Position numbers and translations under genes: made by a program. The notes under the pieces are model-generated. The model searched no databases, was not told the DNA's origin, and was given only the letters and a program-made list of their open reading frames with translations. Below, piece after piece: positions 1-12,400 of a stretch of 64,000 nt of DNA. Positions within the stretch are counted from its first letter, which is position 1. Each line of letters opens with the position of its first letter. The stretch is from Apostichopus japonicus (taxonomy: Eukaryota; Echinodermata; Holothuroidea; Aspidochirotida; Stichopodidae): positions 6,244,001 to 6,308,000 of the forward strand of contig NC_092562.1 in the NCBI RefSeq assembly GCF_037975245.1, written 5' to 3'.

Positions 1-599
1 TTTTAAGTCACAATATATTTATAAATTCAAGGGGAAAATTCTATTTCTTTTTTTTTGGGTGATATTCTCTATATTTAATTGACATAAATCTAATGCTTAC
101 ATATAGTTATTTTTTTAATGAGAGAAAACCACTTTCAACAATGTGCCAGTCTTGAATAAATTTTACCTCTTTTTGCTTTACCTTTTTTTGTCTTGAAGGA
201 ACTATGTGGTGATCATTCCATTTTTTGAGCGTATAAAAGAAATATTAAATGATAAAACTCTCAAAGTTGTAAAGAAAAGTTCTTTTGTATGGTAGCTGAT
301 ATATAGATTAGTTTTCCCATATGGTAAGTGTATTACGACAAGTTACTAATCATGTCCTAATCCTGCTGTTTTTTAATTTCGATTTAGCAATAGAATTGCA
401 TCTTTGCCGTGACTTAATAACAAATCAGTATTTTGTTGTTGCTGTAAAATTAACTAAATTTACAAACTCACTATGTTTACAGTACTTTGTGGTAGACTTC
501 ATTACGTAAACATTTCTACTGCTTATAGCTGCATTAATCATGTAATGTTATTTGTAATGTGCCTTATTAAAGAAGCATGCCACTATGTTATTATAAACT
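1..599. other. AT-rich stretch, nothing recognised
   Basis: No coding exon, RNA gene or repeat unit was recognised here. The short open frames have no splice context or recognisable protein similarity and look like chance. Confidence 0.5.
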
Positions 600-846
600 T
601 AACACAGTGACATTATATGTGCCATCCATCAATAGGGTAACAGCCAAGGAATTCCCCCTTAAATCATTTTGGACTCTTCTTTTCTTTTATCCATCTGTAG
701 ATCAAGTGGAATGTTATGTTACCTATAATGTGCTTTATTAAAGAACCATCATATGTTATTACATTCACCAAATTGACCCACTATATGCCATCCATTAATA
801 AAGTAACAGCCAAGGAATTCCCCCTTAAATCACTTTAGACTCTTCT
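600..846. repeat. Two-copy tandem duplication (~167 bp period)
   Basis: A block around 618-680 containing cagccaaggaattccccctt recurs at about 785-845 with a few substitutions. The preceding text (tgtaatgtgc... ttattaaagaa) is duplicated too. No coding content is seen. Confidence 0.7.
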
Positions 847-1268
847 GATCTTTTGTCCATTGCAAGTTCAAATTTTGAACCAAGCCTTGAACATGCGTGG
901 TGTTGTGTATAGCAGACATCTGATACGAGTACCCCAACAGTAGATGACACTTTGATGAGATACCTCTTGACTTGTGTGAATTCTGAGGGAAATATTACTC
1001 AGTCAGTGTATGGAGGTAAGCTGTACCGGAAGACCACCGCACGGGAAGGAATAAGTGCCCCGGTGTAAATTAGAACATTAATGGGATTGGATAAAAAGGA
1101 GCGTAGCGTGAATATTCTGGCACCAATTTCGAACAAGTGTATTTACTCAGTGTAAAACTTTTACCATAAACTATAAGCTTACTGATTACAACGTGGTCCG
1201 TGAACCATATTTGAGATTATAAAGTACATATGTAAAGTTTCGTGGATCTGATATCCTTTTCCGGCTTC

Positions 1269-1361
1269 CAGGGATGTAAGTCTTCCGTATTTTTACGGAA
1301 ATCCGGTTTTTTTTTCAGGGATGTAAAGTCTTCCGTATTTTTACGGAAATCCGTTTTTTTT
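1269..1361. repeat. Tandem ~47-bp repeat with small hairpin
   Basis: Two adjacent copies start at 1269 and 1316 (cagggatgtaa... ), each holding the hairpin ttccgtatttttacggaa followed by a T-run. The word acttacatccctgg at about 4250 is the reverse complement of the start of the unit, so the copies and that word may be ends of an older repeat into which the 1756-4006 element was inserted. Confidence 0.6.
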
Positions 1362-1755
1362 TAATTCCAATTAAGTTCCAAAAAATTGTTCGAATATCAA
1401 AGACACAACGCGGCAAAAATGCCTGGCCCGTTGCAGCAAGCTAACTTCAACTTTCACTCATCGATCAATCAAAATACCATTCCTGTTTCGCATCATCGCA
1501 TTGCACTGTACAACATTGTGCCATGTGAATATCGTTGCGTACGTGCGAACTTCAAATCGCCATAGCTCATTTCTGTCGTTGAAAAACCTTGCCTAATTCA
1601 CGTTGATTGGACTGCTAATTGATATCTTCGTAACTGCTGGTGCTCGACATAACTTTCGGAATTAACGCTTGTGATATTTGTGAGCGGCGGAAATCTACGG
1701 GATACACATATGAAAGTCGATATTTGTGATCGCATTCGAATGTGAGACTGTTTTT

Positions 1756-4006
1756 GGTTCCTTGCTTTAGCAAAAGGAACCTATGCAGTCAGGTTGGCGT
1801 GTGTGTATGTGTGTGTGTGTGTGTGTGTGTCTGTGACACTTGCTTGGGTACGCTCTATCTCAATAAGGGAATGTTGGATTGAGGCCAAACTTGGACCATA
1901 GATCCGCCATATGGAGAAGGTGTGCCCTATTGTTTTTGGTGCTCACAAAGGTCACCAAAGGTCAGTTACGGTACAAAAACCGAAAATATTAAAACTGCAA
2001 TAACTCCCAGTGCCAATGTGCGACAAGGTTGATATTTTGGGACAAGTTGTGAACTGGTTAGGGGAACATTTTCAAACTTAACGCTCATGTGATCCGAGGT
2101 CACCAAAGGTCAATTAATGATAAAAAACTAGTATTTTTGCGATAACTTGAGAACGAATTGTCCGTTAGGGTTGGGAGTTGCTTCAATGTCATCCAATTGT
2201 CGACCCGCATCTGGGTGACCCTTGACCTCAATTTGACCTCCGGTGACCTTTACGTGTTTTTGGGGATTTTTACAGTTTTGATGCTATTTTCAGATGTCAA
2301 AGGTACCTTCTGATCATAAATGTCAATAGGTTGACCCCGTGTGACCTTCGTGTGCGAAGTTATATGGGGTCAAAGTTTTTCGGTCGGAGTTAGGATGGTT
2401 GTACAGACTTTTCGTTTTGTTTTTTGGAATCAGGAGATTAAACTACATCTGAAACCAAGGTCAAAAGGTCAAAGGTCACATTAGAAAAAATGTGCTTATT
2501 TTGGGAGGAAACGAGCAAAAAAGGAAATGTTTGGTTTTGATGCTAGATTTGGATATCAAAGGTACCTTCCGATCAAAAATGTCAATTGGTTGACACCTGT
2601 GTGACCTTCGTGTGCGAAGTTATACGAGGTCAAAGTTAATTTTCAGACATTTAATGCAACAACTCCCAGTGCAAAGGTGTGACATGGTTGATATTTTTGG
2701 ACAAGTTGCAAATGGTATAAGGAAATATTTTCAAACTTAACGGTCATGTGATCCGAGGTCACCAAAGGTCAATTAATGATAATAAACTAGTATTTTGGGG
2801 GCAGAAAATGGGCAAAGAAAAAATGTTTGAATTTGTATAGTTTGATGCTCTAATTTAGGTCTCATCAATCAAAAATGTCGATAAGGTGACCCAAGGTGAC
2901 CTTTGTGTGTTAAGTTATATGAGGTCAAAGTTAATTTTCAGACATTTAGTATAATAACTCCCAGTGCCAAGGTGTTACACAGTTGATATTTTGAGACAAG
3001 TAGCAAATGGTGTAGGGGAATATTTTCAAACTTAAGGGTCATGTGATCCGAGGTCACCAAAGGTCAATTAATGATAAAAAACTAGTATTTTTGCGATAAC
3101 TTGAGAACAAATTGTCCGTTAGAGTTGGGAGTTGCTTCAATGTAATCCAATTGTCGACCCGCATCTGGGTGACCCTTGACCTCATTTTGACCTCTGGTGA
3201 CCTTTTCGTGTTTTGTGGATTTTTACAGTTTCGATGCTATTTTCAGATGTCAAAGGTACCTTCTGATCATAAATGTCAATGGGTTGACCCCCATGTGACC
3301 TTCGTGTGCGAAGTTATACAAGGTCAAAGTTAATTTTCAGACATTTAATGCAATAACTCCCAGTTCCAAGTTGTGACAAGGTTGATATTTTTCGAGTAGT
3401 TGCAAATGGTATAGGGAAATATTTTCAAACTTAACGGTCATGTGGTCCAACGTCACCAAAGGTCAGCTAATGTTAAAAAAGTAGTATTTTGGGGGGGAGA
3501 AAATGGGCAAAGAAAAAATGTTTGAATTTTTACAGTCATGCTCTATTTAGGAATTAGGTCTCACCGATCAAAAATGTCAATTGGTTGACCTCCGGGTGAC
3601 CTTTGTGTGTGAAGTTATGTATACAAGTTCAAAGTTAATTTCTTGAAATTTAATGCAATTAAATCTCAATGCCAAGGTGTGACATGGTTGATATTTTGGG
3701 GCAAGTTGTGAATGGGGTGGTGGAACATTTTGAAACTTAAAGGTCATGTCATCTGAGGTCACCAATGTTATCATATCTGTTGACATGCTTGTAGGTCTCT
3801 TATATTTCTTACATTTTCGACGCCATATTTAGATCTCAAAAGTGCCTTTTGATCCAAAATCCGATCACATTTTGTGATCACAAAAGTGTTGGCTATAGTG
3901 TTGGTTACTTTATGCGTACATGTAGGACCACAATTACTTGGACTATTTGAGCCCAATCTTGCTTGATAATATTATGTGTATTGTCATATACCCCAAGCAA
4001 GGAACC
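1756..4006. mobile_element. Non-autonomous element with 12-bp terminal inverted repeats and internal AGGTCA-rich tandem repeats
   Basis: GGTTCCTTGCTT at 1756-1767 is matched exactly in reverse complement at 3995-4006. The interior is built of diverged long repeats: the block from about 2097 to 2240 returns at about 3051-3190, and the phrase containing gtgacctttgtgtg recurs several times. No transposase frame is visible. A (GT)n tract lies at about 1799-1830. Target-site duplication could not be confirmed, so the exact ends are uncertain. Direct AGGTCA pairs inside it are listed separately. Confidence 0.6.
1949..3066 (+). promoter_or_regulatory. Four perfect DR4-type AGGTCA direct repeats
   Basis: AGGTCA-CCAA-AGGTCA is present at 1949-1964, 2097-2112, 2756-2771 and 3051-3066. 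This arrangement (direct repeat spaced by 4) is the classical binding layout of nuclear receptor heterodimers such as TR/RXR and LXR/RXR. The copies are part of a repeat unit, so their repetition follows from repeat amplification; regulatory activity is inference only. Confidence 0.35.
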
Positions 4007-4063
4007 ACAGTGCCCTTGGGCTCTTGTTTATTCCGTAGTTCGCTGCGACGTATTCGTAACTTT

Positions 4064-4197
4064 GAGCTAGCCTAACATAACGATAGTGTGTAAGTAGTAA
4101 GAACTAGGGGTAAGATGTGTTAGCGCTAATACTTCTGAGCTAGCCTAACATAACGATAGTGTGTAAGTAGTCAAAGCTAGGAGTAGGATGTGTTAGG
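4064..4197. repeat. Tandem duplication, 73-bp period
   Basis: gagctagcctaacataacga at 4064 recurs at 4137 with the same downstream text (tagtgtgtaagtagt, then ggatgtgttag or agatgtgttag). Confidence 0.75.
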
Positions 4198-4199
4198 AC

Positions 4200-6820
4200 G
4201 GCATTCACCCGGGGTCTCCGAATAGTTTTCCGGTTTTTTTTTTGGCTGCACTTACATCCCTGGGCTTCGAGTAATGGAAAGTAGATGAAATTCTGGACGA
4301 ACAGTCTTTCCACATACTGTGTCCACTCCTTCCCGTTAAACTCGTCCAATTTTGCAAAACGCCGAGATATTTTGACAAACCGAAAAAACTTTTTAAATCC
4401 TCATCGCCAATTTATGTAGTATTCCCGTTATGAAAAACACCACAAGAAACCACACTAACTTGAAAGAGTGTAGGTATTTGTGCGCCTATCTATTATGGGG
4501 CTAAATTACAACTGAGGTAAAACGTGTATACGGGGCGAGGTAGCTAAGTCGCTAATAGCAAGTTAATACAAATCTACTGCAATATAGGCTATTTCGGCAT
4601 AAAACTTGACACATACCCCCATCCACCGACACACCCACTCATCCACACATCTATTTTAATGTGGTGCTAACTGGACCTCTCAACTAGTACTCATATAAAT
4701 CGATTTTGAAATAAAATTAAATCCTTTCTTGGATCATTACACTTTATGTATATACAGCGCGTTTAGAGAGGGGTCCGTATCGGGTTAAAACTTGAAGGCC
4801 ACTTTTGGTCAAGAAATAGGCTTTGTTACCGGATAGTAAAGATATACCATGTAAACAAGGAACCTTTCTACTTTAATCTGGTGCTAACAGGACCTCTCAT
4901 CTAGGTCGATATAACTCAATTTAATCGATTTGAAGAAAATAAATACCTTTCCCATTTATGTACTAATTAAAAACACACAAACGACCGCAGTGTCAACTGT
5001 AAAACACACACGACCGCAGTGGCAGTATTGTGGGTCAATGTCTTACCGTCTTTTTTCACTTAGTGGCTGCTGTTAGTGTATGCTCTTAGTGGCTGTTACC
5101 TTCAATGAGGCTCCACCTCCGTGGTCAATTGTCTTTGCTTCGTGTGACTGTTTTGATTGTGTTGAAAAATGCTGTACTTTTAGGTAACCAGGTTTACGTA
5201 TGTACCGTTGGCTTAATCAGATTAGTTAGGTCGTACAACGAAATGCCAAAACATGATCTTTTGCCCGTGATATATATTTCACTCATAACTGTAATTTAGT
5301 AGAGATGAGATATTCCATTTTTGCAAAATTGGTACTAAAGGTGCCTCCCACCTTACACCCATTTGATCGAGGCACTGTATTGAAACTTGGAGGGTTGGTC
5401 TGACGTAGTGGAGTGGGTGGGAAGGGTACCATAGGGAGACACAATTACATGGGGTTGTCTTACCATTTTTCAGGTGAGGGATCAAAATCTAATGTGTGTG
5501 TGTGCGTGAATGTATGTGTGTCTGAACAAAAGCGGGTGTCACGAACTCCTACACCAAACCGTAAGATCAATTGTGTTAATGGGTGTGTGCATTGGCATAG
5601 GATGCAGTGCCTCCGTAACTTAGGATGTCATAGGCTCAAAGGACAGAGACGTTAGGTGAAATGACCAAAACAGCATTTTGGCCATGACGGGCATACCAAA
5701 CTGACAATATGTCCGAAACCCTCAACGAAAGTAGAATATCAGACTCTACATGTCAATGTGCATAAATTAATGAAAGACGTAAGAGTCAATCTTCAAACTT
5801 TGCCAAATTTGTGCGAAATAGAAAAAAACATGGGGATTCGATCTGCGTTTCCCTGTATTGTCTACTTTATGCGTCTTTCATTGTTAGGAAGGTATACCAC
5901 ATGGCAAAACCTCCGAGTCAGAATGAAAGGCCATAGGTCAGAAGTCAAAGGTCAATTATTTTTATTATTTTTTATTATTTTCATCTTTAATGAGGGTAGT
6001 CCTGCTCAGTGCAGAAGCACTGCAAAATTAAATTAGAAGAGACTTTGTGATATAACTCGAAGGGGAAAAATCGATTCGATGTGCAAGCGTCAACTAGTTG
6101 AATGAAAATGTCAAATACATTCAACAAAATTGGTTACCATGTTAACGGTGGTTGAATGTCTACGAAAGACGAAGATTAGAGATTAAATTACGCAAAAGCT
6201 GTCAATTTACTTAGAAGCTTCGCGGTTAAAGTGAGCCGGTCAATTTCCATCAAAATTTAACTGAAGTCAAAGGGGAACATGGGATTGGCTTGCTATACCC
6301 TTCACGGGTATAATCCAACGATATTGTATAAATAGAGATTCATTTGTTCTTATAATTCTTACAGCATGACTATATTATTCGTTTAGTATTAACTTGACAT
6401 GGCTATTCGTTTCTTGAAACTGCTTGGACGTATTTCTAAGATGGCGGCCGAAACTAAATTTGTTTTCGTAGAACAGGTATGGAACCGTAACAGTATAGGA
6501 TGAACAAGAACTTAGGGACGATTTAGACGTTAATGTGGATTTGATGGCAGGGACCGAGTGTTTCTAACAATATACAGACTTGCAGGGAAGACTGGATGGA
6601 GAATCAAACCGGAATATTATTATATTTATTTGCATTTACGACGATTAACCTTAACATACTTGTTGTACATCTGACACACAAACAGGTTAAGTCAGTGCAT
6701 GCGCGCACCAGCCCACGGATATTGTTCACAACATGACTTATTACAGTGTGGTAGTATACACTTGATTGTAAGACCGTATGAGATCGTTATCAAGTTGTAC
6801 AGGGCTCCTTTCCATAAACA
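4200..6820. other. No gene recognised
   Basis: Several short open frames exist (for example 5413-5655 and 5758-6036) but none has a recognisable motif, good splice context or repetition elsewhere in the window. A (GT)-rich stretch sits near 5490-5520. Confidence 0.5.
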
Positions 6821-6821
6821 C

Positions 6822-6995
6822 AGGCGCGTATCCAGGATTTTCTAACCCGGGGGGCGCGAATTACTATCTAAGCGGAGCGCCACCATCGGTTGGCGCGCAG
6901 CGTACAAGAAAATTTCTGGTTTTGATACCCCCCAGATCACCGGAAATAGCACTTCTCGGGCTTGAAAATGACCAACCAGATGTACACTTTTGCCT
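6822..6995 (+). repeat. GC-rich dispersed repeat, copy 1
   Basis: It begins with caggcgcgtatccagg and contains ctatctaagcggagcgcca and then ttggcgcgcagcgtacaaga. The same ordered words occur at about 8028-8190 and 50283-50655. No protein is encoded; it looks like a non-autonomous interspersed repeat. Confidence 0.65.
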
Positions 6996-6999
6996 GAGA

Positions 7000-8027
7000 A
7001 CCAAGTGTTTCCCAAAAGTTTTTTCCATCCATAACCTTTTTGCAGATTGTCACCAGTCACACATCATGTTCGACCTCATTGCATGTCCTATGGATCATTG
7101 CTTTTGTAGGTGATTCTACGTCACGGCCCACAATATCCGAAAGCCCCACTTTTCAAGGTTTTAAGCCCATTATTTGGTGAGAATTTGAAAATTCACATTT
7201 CTCGTGAATAAAATCACTTGAAAACATACCCATAATGTTGCACAAAATTCAATCTATGGACAAGCAATATAGAAAAACCTCCTTGAACCCCTAACAGACA
7301 GGTCAAAGTTGCACGAGTAGAGGAAAGTATGATGAAGAATGTTGGTGAGGAAATTTTCGAAATTTCAGACACAGTTAATTTATTGGTGTAGAAATATTAA
7401 AACCTCTTATAATGGCTATTATAAAACTTGGTTGAAGGAAATGAAAAATAGCAGACGTTTCCGATATCAGGTATATCGAAACCGAACACTACACACATAG
7501 GCGTAGGTCCCGTAGGAGGCGGTGGCTGCAGCCCCCCTCCCCCTCCCCCGCAACCAAATTTTTCCCCATCTTTTTCGGGCACCTACTGAAAGAAAAATAA
7601 ATAGCAATGAATAGCTTAAAAATGATCTCCTTGGTAATTAAAATAAAGTTCTAAGCTTGGCCGACATTACTACTGTAAAAGAGAGTTTTGACATAAATGG
7701 ATCTGTATGATTTTTCTCCATCTACATAAGACATTTTGTTGTTTACGTAGCATCGGTATACTGTGCAACTTTCACGGACCGTAAGGTACACGATGCTATG
7801 CACTGTAATGACCGATGCTTGCTTATATGATATTGGCATTGATATGTTGAACGCGCGAAAAATTTTGGCTTTTTTTCGGGCAAGTCATTACAGCCCCCAA
7901 ATCCAATTGGGCTCCTTGTAGTCTACACACATAGACAGTTTTTGAGGAAGTTCATCGTGGAACATGCATTTCAATGCTCACTGATATGATGTTATATCTG
8001 CTCTTTGCTTTTACAAATTCGAACAGG
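7000..8027. other. No gene; one G/C-rich repeat end
   Basis: Around 7498-7575 there is taggcgtaggtcccgtagga followed by a C-rich stretch, resembling the end of a GC-rich dispersed repeat. The remainder shows nothing I can support. Confidence 0.4.
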
Positions 8028-8190
8028 CGTGTAGCGAGTAATTGCCAAGGGAGGGGCGAAGCCTGTAGGCAAACTATCTAAGCGAAGCGCCACCATGAGT
8101 TGGCGCGAAGCGTACAAGAAAAATTTTGGCCGAAAATGCCTCCCAGATCGCTGGAAATGACAGTTCCCAGGCCTTGTAAGTTGCATCTAA
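8028..8190 (+). repeat. GC-rich dispersed repeat, copy 2 (diverged)
   Basis: It shares ctatctaagcg-agcgccacca and ttggcg-gaagcgtacaag with the copies at 6822 and 50283, in the same order and spacing. Confidence 0.6.
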
Positions 8191-8239
8191 GCATTGTCTA
8201 ATTTGAAATTACTAGCGATGTCGTAAAGAAAATTTGCTC

Positions 8240-8255
8240 GGGGGGGGGGGGGGGG
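8240..8255 (+). repeat. Poly(G) tract, 16 G
   Basis: An uninterrupted run of 16 G followed by cggtcgcccgc. It is a candidate quadruplex former and a likely assembly or sequencing weak point. Confidence 0.9.
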
Positions 8256-8597
8256 CGGTCGCCCGCTTCCCGAAATGCGTCATGTACCCCGACGACTCGG
8301 TCGAGTTCAAGACCAGCCACAGTTGGTTCCATATAGCACAATTGTACAATTGTTTAAGGCGTCCATACACACACACGCGTTATGATAGACCATATATAGT
8401 ATTTATATAGATACATTAGTGAGAGAGGAAAAATGGAAACGTCAAAATTGGAGTTGTCGGTGTAAGGGGTAGGGTGAGGCGCACACCCCCTCCGTAATCC
8501 TTGATCTGTCATTGGCTTCCCTGTGTTTATTATCGGGATCAGCGCTTTAACTATGACTGTTCCTCTTTCTCTTCCCGAGGTCTTGGCTATCTTCTAC

Positions 8598-8720
8598 TCC
8601 CTCCTTTTTTCCTTTTTCTCTCTTTTTTCTTTTTCTTTTCCCTTCCTTCCTCTCCTCCTTTTCTTTTTTCCCCCTCCTTTTCCCTTTTTTCTTCTCTTTT
8701 TTCTCTCCTCTTTTCCTTAC
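8598..8720. repeat. Long polypyrimidine tract
   Basis: About 120 bases are almost purely C/T on the plus strand. Overlapping frames here (Ser/Phe/Leu-rich on plus, Lys/Arg/Glu-rich on minus) are composition artefacts. Confidence 0.85.
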
Positions 8721-8768
8721 CCGGGGGGCGCGCGCCCCCAACGCCCCCCCCCCTGGATACGCACCTGA
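8720..8768 (-). repeat. GC-rich dispersed repeat end, inverted
   Basis: Read on the minus strand this begins caggtgcgtatccagggg, close to the start of the repeat copy at 6822, followed by the same style of G/C runs. Confidence 0.5.
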
Positions 8769-9421
8769 AACATATCTCGTTTTGATTTGTTATTGTTCAG
8801 TTCTGTAATCCTCCATTACTGCAATTGTTACGTGCGTCAGTTCTAAAAGTAAAGGAATTCTCACGACGACTGTGGTTGAGTACAGCACATTGATATTCGA
8901 TGTCATCCGATGCGACTTCCTAGCTAAAGGCTGTGTCCAAGACAAGTCGCAAATATATATAAGAAGGACTCGAAGAGGGTTATGAGCTATGCTATCTTTC
9001 TTCCAAACACCTTTCTCTCCCGTCTACGTCCCTGGTTGATACTAAGTCAATGCCGGAACGGGAGCCATTGATTATAAGATTGTATGATTTAAGTTGGTAT
9101 TGCCAAGCAGTAAATGAAATAATTAAGTTTCTTTGAGAAAAATTATTTACTGACCGAACAGCTTTCACCAGAATTTACTTTTGATGCCTCTGCCGTGAAT
9201 AAAATATTCCACACCCTGACATATACCCATAATGCGAGATTTGCAATAACCAATGCAAGAAACAAACAAATAAACAAAACCCACAAACAATAAGATGGGC
9301 CATATCATTCTCCCATACAGTGCATGTCTACGAGTTCGTAGCCATATCTGCATTTGGACATTATTATGAATTATCTCTGAGATCTCAAGACTCCTGCTAT
9401 ATGAGGGCGCTGTAATCTGCT
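8769..9421. other. Likely 3' flank/UTR of the C19orf12-like gene
   Basis: This lies just downstream (minus direction) of the stop codon at 9422. No canonical minus-strand AATAAA was found near the stop, so the transcript end is not placed. No other gene is seen. Confidence 0.35.
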
Positions 9422-12400
9422 TCAAACGGTACTTGTATCTTTGATTTCTTTTCGTTTGATTTTAGTTTCGTTTACGATAGAATCACTGAGGTATCTCTGG
9501 AGGTAATTTAGCATCTTCTCTTTGGCTTCCTCGTCCTGGGATGCTAGATTCTCTAATGTTTTCAGATCCGTGTTACCCAAGACCAACTTTGCTTTGTTAT
9601 AAAGTTCTTCTTTGCTTGATTCATCCATCTTCTGGAGCAGTTGAAAGGCTTTGTATTTGCGCTGCAGAAACCTAGCACCGGTCGTATACCCAACGAAACA
9701 TCCTGATTAATGAGAACAAAAATAATATGGCCAACAAATAATTAAAGACGTCGTTAGGCACAATTTTTATTTTTGACCCTTGAGTAATGACCCTTGAATA
9801 CTTACTGAGGCTCATCAATGAATTGTCTGAGTCACATAGTGTAACACACACACCATTCTGTCAACTCTTTACACACAACACGAAATTCAATGGGAAAGCC
9901 CCTCTGTACATTCTGTTCAACTATAATCTCATTATTTGGATGGTTCTTTTTAAAGGCTATTTTTTCATTACTGTTTTAAAGTTTCATCAAAAGAGCACTT
10001 TCTGATGATAGATTTTGCAGTTTCTCAAGACAAGACTTGTTTCTTTTTTAAATAAACAAGGATTCGTTTTCATTTACAAAAGTGTAAACACTTTTCGTTA
10101 CAAAAAAAAAAGCATTTCTATGAAAAAGGGCACCTTTCATTAGTTTTTTTTTTGCATCTGTCATAGGCGGATTATCAGCGCCATGTCACACTACAAATAA
10201 ATCAGTTATCCAACTACCTCGAATTCGTTATCATTTATTTTCAAGCCGCTTTGCCTAACCTAAGGTCTGATATATTAACCTAACCCAATGTCTAGACTAC
10301 TTTAAATTAACCTTAGATCTGATATATTAACGTAACCCAATGTCTGGTACTTTAACTTAACCTATGGTCTGATATATTAACCTAACTCAATGTCTGGTAA
10401 TTTAACTTAACCTTAGGTCTGATATATCAACCTAACCCAATGTCTGGTATTTTAACCTAACGCAATGTCTGGTATTTTAACTTAACGCAATGTCTGGTAT
10501 TTTAACATAACGTAATGTCTGGTATTTTAATTTAACCTATAGGTCTGATATATCAACCTAACCCAATGTCTGGTATTTTAACCTAACCCAATGTCTGGTA
10601 TTTTTACTTAACCTAAGGTCTGACACATTAACCTAACCAAATGTCTGGTATTTTAAACTAACCCAATGTCTGGTATTTTAACTTAACGTAGTGTCTGGTA
10701 TTTTAACTTAACCTAGTGTCTGATATTTTAACCTACCCTAATGATTAATATTAACAAGAAAACTAACAATATTGGTGGCATCAACATTATAACAGTCGTT
10801 ATCAATTATGTTAAATCCGCTTAGCATAACCCAATGTCTGGTATTTTAACTTAACCTAATACCTGGTACTATAACCTAAGCTACTCTCTGGTTTTTTTAA
10901 CCTGACCCAATGTCTGGTATTTTAACCTACAATAATGTCTAACATTAACACGTAAACTAACAATATAGGTGACATAAACAGTATAACACTCGTAATCAAT
11001 TATTTTCAATCCGCATTGCCTAACCCAATGTCTGATATTGCAACCTATTTATTCCAATGTCTGGTATTGTAACCTAACCTGATGTCTGGTATTTTAACCA
11101 AACCTAATGTCTAATATTAACAAGTAAACTAACAATAGAGGTGACATCCCAACACTAATTGAGAGCACATTGACGAGTTCCTTCTGAGTGACGTTGAATG
11201 TCCTATGTGTTATCATCCGATTTTTCTATATATCCAGTAACCCAACACTGTAGGTGATATTGTTATATGGGCAAAACTAACTAGTTCCTTTTAAAAAAAA
11301 AAACTATTAATGTCATTTCTGTAATCACCAACATTATTTATAGTTTTAATAGATATTGGTCTTTGACGATCTAAAGGATAAATGTGAAAAGTTCGTCTTA
11401 TTTTTTAGCTAGTTAAAGAAGATTACGTTTATTTCTATTCTCTAATTATATCTTAGAGTTTGATATGTTCAGTAACGTAAGATAAGGTTCACAAAAAAGT
11501 TGTGATTTTAACTTGAAGGACTGCTAACACATATATCTAACTAATACGAATAAAAAGTACAAATAACCCTTATCTTTGTTCAAACATAGCCGCACCGCAC
11601 AACGAAACATCAAATATGATTCTACACGATGTGAAATATGTTTTCTGTTTAAACTCTCTGTTCCACTTTAAGCGAAAAATATATTCCAACATATTTTACA
11701 ACAAACCCTCATCCACCACCCCCAAAAAAGAAATCAGTTTTATAGCTTCAGTAGAGAGAAATATTTTTGACTGGATATATATTACGACCAAACATTTGCG
11801 ATCATATTTTATCATGTGAATCACTCTTTGAGACTTTTGGACACAAAATAATGAAATTCATTCTTAGTTTGAATTATATGTGCTCATCGCAACAGTATCA
11901 GACTATAAATATGTAGTTTGCGAATAGAACAGGGAAGAGTTGTTAAGACAGTTGTTGTTTTATCTTTGTCGCTGATTGTAATGATAACAACTCGGATTGA
12001 GTTTCAGTGTTCACCAAGTTGTGTCAACGTAACGATGCGTACCGCACCGTTCCATCACGACTGAAAACCTCTGTCACTACTTTACTCTAAGTAGAGTAAA
12101 AGAAATGCGTTACAATTCACAACTTTATTTTCTGTTATAAATAATGGACTGGGCCTTACTCGGTTATTGGAGCGGGTGTAAACCTAAATCACAAACGTCT
12201 CTCGCTTTGAATTAAGCCACGGATAACAATACTGCTTCTGACTTTGTACGGCTTTTTATTTCAATAAGTTTCTATCAAAGAACCTCTCCAGACATAGTAC
12301 CCAATTCCTACAAACAGACTCTGTGACCAAACCATTCATCGCGCAAACATCCAAATTCCTCGTCCATTTTTAACTGCACACAAAGCCATTGCGTATAATC

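Noticed and set aside
8501-8785. Phe/Ser-rich and Lys/Arg-rich frames
   Set aside because: Composition artefact of the polypyrimidine tract.
10251-11115. Interstitial telomeric repeat
   Set aside because: CCTAACC words occur but the unit is ~25-29 bp and lacks runs of CCCTAA.
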